NCBI GenBank assembly: GCA_027622495.1
Contig: JAQBYL010000192.1
Location: 1-7,703 of the forward strand
Direction: 5' to 3'
DNA length: 7,703 nucleotides
Source: Pseudomonadota bacterium
Lineage (GTDB): Bacteria; Pseudomonadota; Gammaproteobacteria; Pseudomonadales; Azotimanducaceae
Part shown: positions 6,223 to 7,703 of the stretch, one piece after another
Position numbering within the stretch: the first letter of the stretch is position 1
How the letters are laid out: each line of letters begins with the position of its first letter
The notes under the pieces: generated by a model
Seen by the model: only the letters and a program-made list of their open reading frames with translations
What the model was told of the DNA's origin: nothing
The model's database searches: none
Position numbers and translations under genes: made by a program

Positions 6223-7590
6223 ATGTTCATGGTTCCAACCCTACCGAAATCGCCTGCAGAATGGCATCGCAAGGTTTTCACTCTCTCGTGGCCACTGATC
6301 CTGGCCAACCTCACCATCCCTTTTGTCGGAGCCGTAGACACCGCCGTGATGGGTCGCCTTGCCGATCCTTCCTACATCGGTGCGGTGGCTGTAGGTGCAA
6401 CCATCCTGAGCTCGATCTTCTGGATGTTCGGCTTCCTTCGCATGGGGACCACCGGTCTGACCGCCCAGGCCCACGGCGCCGGTGACCCTGTTGAAACCAT
6501 TGCCATCGGCGCCCGGGCTCTTGTTATCGCTATCTGCCTTGGGCTATTTCTGATCGCAGTTCAGGTTCCGTTTGTGTCGCTGATGCTGACGATCTTTCCC
6601 GCCAGCGAAGCAGTGGAAGCAGGGGCAGCCAGCTACCTTTCGATCCGCATCTGGGGGTCTTTGCCTCTGTTCATCTACCTGGTGCAGACAGGCATGCTGT
6701 TCGGTCTGCAGCGCATGCGAGAAACCCTGTTGCTCAGTCTGCTCATGAATTTTTCAAATGTTTCGCTCGATCTGTTCTTTGTGCTGGGGCTCAACATGGG
6801 GGTGGAAGGGGTCGCATTTGCCAGCCTGATCAGTGAATGGCTCGCAGTGCTCGCAGGATTTTTCATTCTGGCTCGAACCCTCCCCGCTAGAGCCTTTGCC
6901 GCTCTGAAAGCCGATCTGCGTTCGCGGGTTCTCAATCGCGCGCGCCTGGTCAGCCTGTTTGATGTCAGTACCAATCTTGTTCTGCGGACTTTTTGCGTGC
7001 AGTTGCCGTTCTTCACTTTCACCGCTCTCGGCTCCGGCCTGGGTGACTCAACCCTCGCCGCCAATGCGATACTGATGCAGATGTTCTTTTTTATGACCTA
7101 CGGCCTCGACGGTTTCGCGCACAGCGCTGAAGCACTCGCGGGTTACGCTTTTGGCGCAAAGGCACCTGATCAGCTGCGCAGTGCAACCGTCTATACGGGC
7201 ATCTGGGCGATGGGTCTGGCGGTTGTGATTGCTTTGATATATGGCGTGGCGGCAGAACCGTTGATCGCGCTCTTCACCACCTCGGATGCAGTTCGCGAAA
7301 CGGCACTGGTCTACGCCCCCTGGTTAGCGATTGCGCCGCTCGTGTGTGTTTGGGCGTTTCAGTTTGATGGGATCTATATCGGCACCACACAGACGCGCGA
7401 ACTGCGCAACAGCATGGGGATAGCGGTGCTGATCTACGCCGCGGTGCTCTGGCTTGTGTACGACCGGTGGGAAAACCACGGTCTGTGGCTGGGCATGATC
7501 CTTTTCATGCTGTCCCGCTCGCTGTTGCTGGCATGGCGATACCCAAGAATCGAACTGAAGATCGCGAAGCCGACGGTCGCTGCGGCTTAG
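6223..7590 (+). CDS. MATE family efflux transporter, DinF-like
   Basis: A 455-residue inner-membrane antiporter of the MATE family, DinF-like branch, with about 12 hydrophobic segments and the usual family length. These proteins export cationic drugs or metabolites in exchange for Na+ or H+. Diagnostic parts are SWPLILANLTIPFVGAVDTA (22-41, with the conserved Asp39), VAVGATILSS, RMGTTGLTAQAHGAG (73-87), LDGFAHSAEALAGYAFGA (295-312), and FDGIYIGTTQTRELRNSM (381-398). The frame is open for about 590 bases further upstream, but that stretch is antisense to the amidohydrolase gene and is not credible coding sequence. ATG 6223 gives the N-terminal length expected for DinF-like proteins; ATG 6229 fits equally well. 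Neither has a clear Shine-Dalgarno sequence. A TTG at 6199 has AAGG seven bases upstream and would add eight residues. No lexA gene or recognisable SOS box is adjacent, so the SOS-linked name dinF is not assigned. Confidence 0.93.
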   Translation: MFMVPTLPKSPAEWHRKVFTLSWPLILANLTIPFVGAVDTAVMGRLADPSYIGAVAVGATILSSIFWMFGFLRMGTTGLTAQAHGAGDPVETIAIGARALVIAICLGLFLIAVQVPFVSLMLTIFPASEAVEAGAASYLSIRIWGSLPLFIYLVQTGMLFGLQRMRETLLLSLLMNFSNVSLDLFFVLGLNMGVEGVAFASLISEWLAVLAGFFILARTLPARAFAALKADLRSRVLNRARLVSLFDVSTNLVLRTFCVQLPFFTFTALGSGLGDSTLAANAILMQMFFFMTYGLDGFAHSAEALAGYAFGAKAPDQLRSATVYTGIWAMGLAVVIALIYGVAAEPLIALFTTSDAVRETALVYAPWLAIAPLVCVWAFQFDGIYIGTTQTRELRNSMGIAVLIYAAVLWLVYDRWENHGLWLGMILFMLSRSLLLAWRYPRIELKIAKPTVAAA

Positions 7591-7595
7591 TTTTT
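7567..7595 (+). terminator. Probable intrinsic terminator overlapping the MATE stop codon
   Basis: AAGCCG (7567-7572) and CGGCTT (7583-7588) form a perfect 6-bp stem with a 10-base loop, followed after AG by five Ts (7591-7595). The stem spans the last codons and the first bases of the TAG stop (7588-7590). The short stem, large loop and two-base gap before the T run make it a moderate rather than strong terminator. Confidence 0.45.
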
Positions 7596-7623
7596 CACAT
7601 GCCTGTGCGTGCCGTTCATGATT

Positions 7624-7639
7624 GCTTGGCTATCCAAGC
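7624..7639. repeat. Inverted repeat, 6-bp stem and 4-base loop
   Basis: GCTTGG (7624-7629) pairs perfectly with CCAAGC (7634-7639) across the loop CTAT. No T run follows on either strand, so it is not a classic intrinsic terminator. It lies in the intergenic tail after the MATE gene, seven bases before a 14-bp palindrome. Confidence 0.5.
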
Positions 7640-7645
7640 GTTCGG

Positions 7646-7659
7646 CTTTCCGCGGAAAG
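7646..7659. repeat. Perfect 14-bp palindrome
   Basis: CTTTCCGCGGAAAG is identical to its reverse complement over all 14 bases, with the symmetry centre between 7652 and 7653 and no loop. A loopless palindrome suits binding by a dimeric protein better than an RNA hairpin, but it could equally be part of a coding region entering from the right. No function is assigned. Confidence 0.5.
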
Positions 7660-7703
7660 TCAGAGAGGGGTCTCGGTTGGCCGATTGATCCGATCTGATA
7701 GAT

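Noticed and set aside
6199..6227. A sigma70-like promoter for the MATE gene, with TTGACT at 6199 and a possible -10 at 6222.
   Set aside because: The -10 (GATGTT) is poor, and the implied transcription start would fall downstream of the best MATE start codons.

Overview
The window looks like a piece of a gammaproteobacterial (possibly betaproteobacterial) chromosome. The reasons are a YaeQ-family gene, a family largely confined to those classes, a mid-50s GC content judged by eye, and very tight gene packing. I see no phage, insertion-sequence, CRISPR, rRNA or tRNA sequence. Six protein genes fill almost all of it, and the intergenic gaps are 26, 15 and about 113 bases.

Left part, + strand: the 3' three quarters of an RND-superfamily efflux transporter (5' end outside the window) is followed with no spacer (TGAATG) by a YaeQ-family gene. 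That pair converges on a three-gene minus-strand block across 26 bases.

Middle part, - strand, read from right to left: a 405-residue amidohydrolase-2 family protein, a 285-residue amidohydrolase-2 relative, and a 388-residue RecF/ABC-like predicted ATPase. The junctions are a 1-base overlap (TAGTG) and a 1-base gap (TGA-C-TTG), so this is almost certainly one transcription unit. All three appear to start on non-ATG codons (GTG, GTG, TTG), each supported by a purine-rich ribosome binding site. The first amidohydrolase keeps most of the usual metal-site residues. The second has lost nearly all of them and may be a non-metal enzyme or a pseudoenzyme partner.

Right part, + strand: a MATE-family (DinF-like) multidrug/Na+ or H+ antiporter is transcribed divergently from the amidohydrolase block, with only 15 bases between the two start codons. 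A probable intrinsic terminator is folded around its stop codon. The last ~110 bases hold a 6-bp-stem inverted repeat and a perfect 14-bp palindrome of unknown role, and may include the 3' end of a further convergent gene.

Both edges of the amidohydrolase/ATPase block are flanked by transporters of export type. The sequence alone does not tie these genes into a known pathway. I found no clear evidence of a new defence or mobile system. The most unusual items are the degenerate metal site in the second amidohydrolase, its coupling to an orphan ATPase, and the compressed divergent start region.
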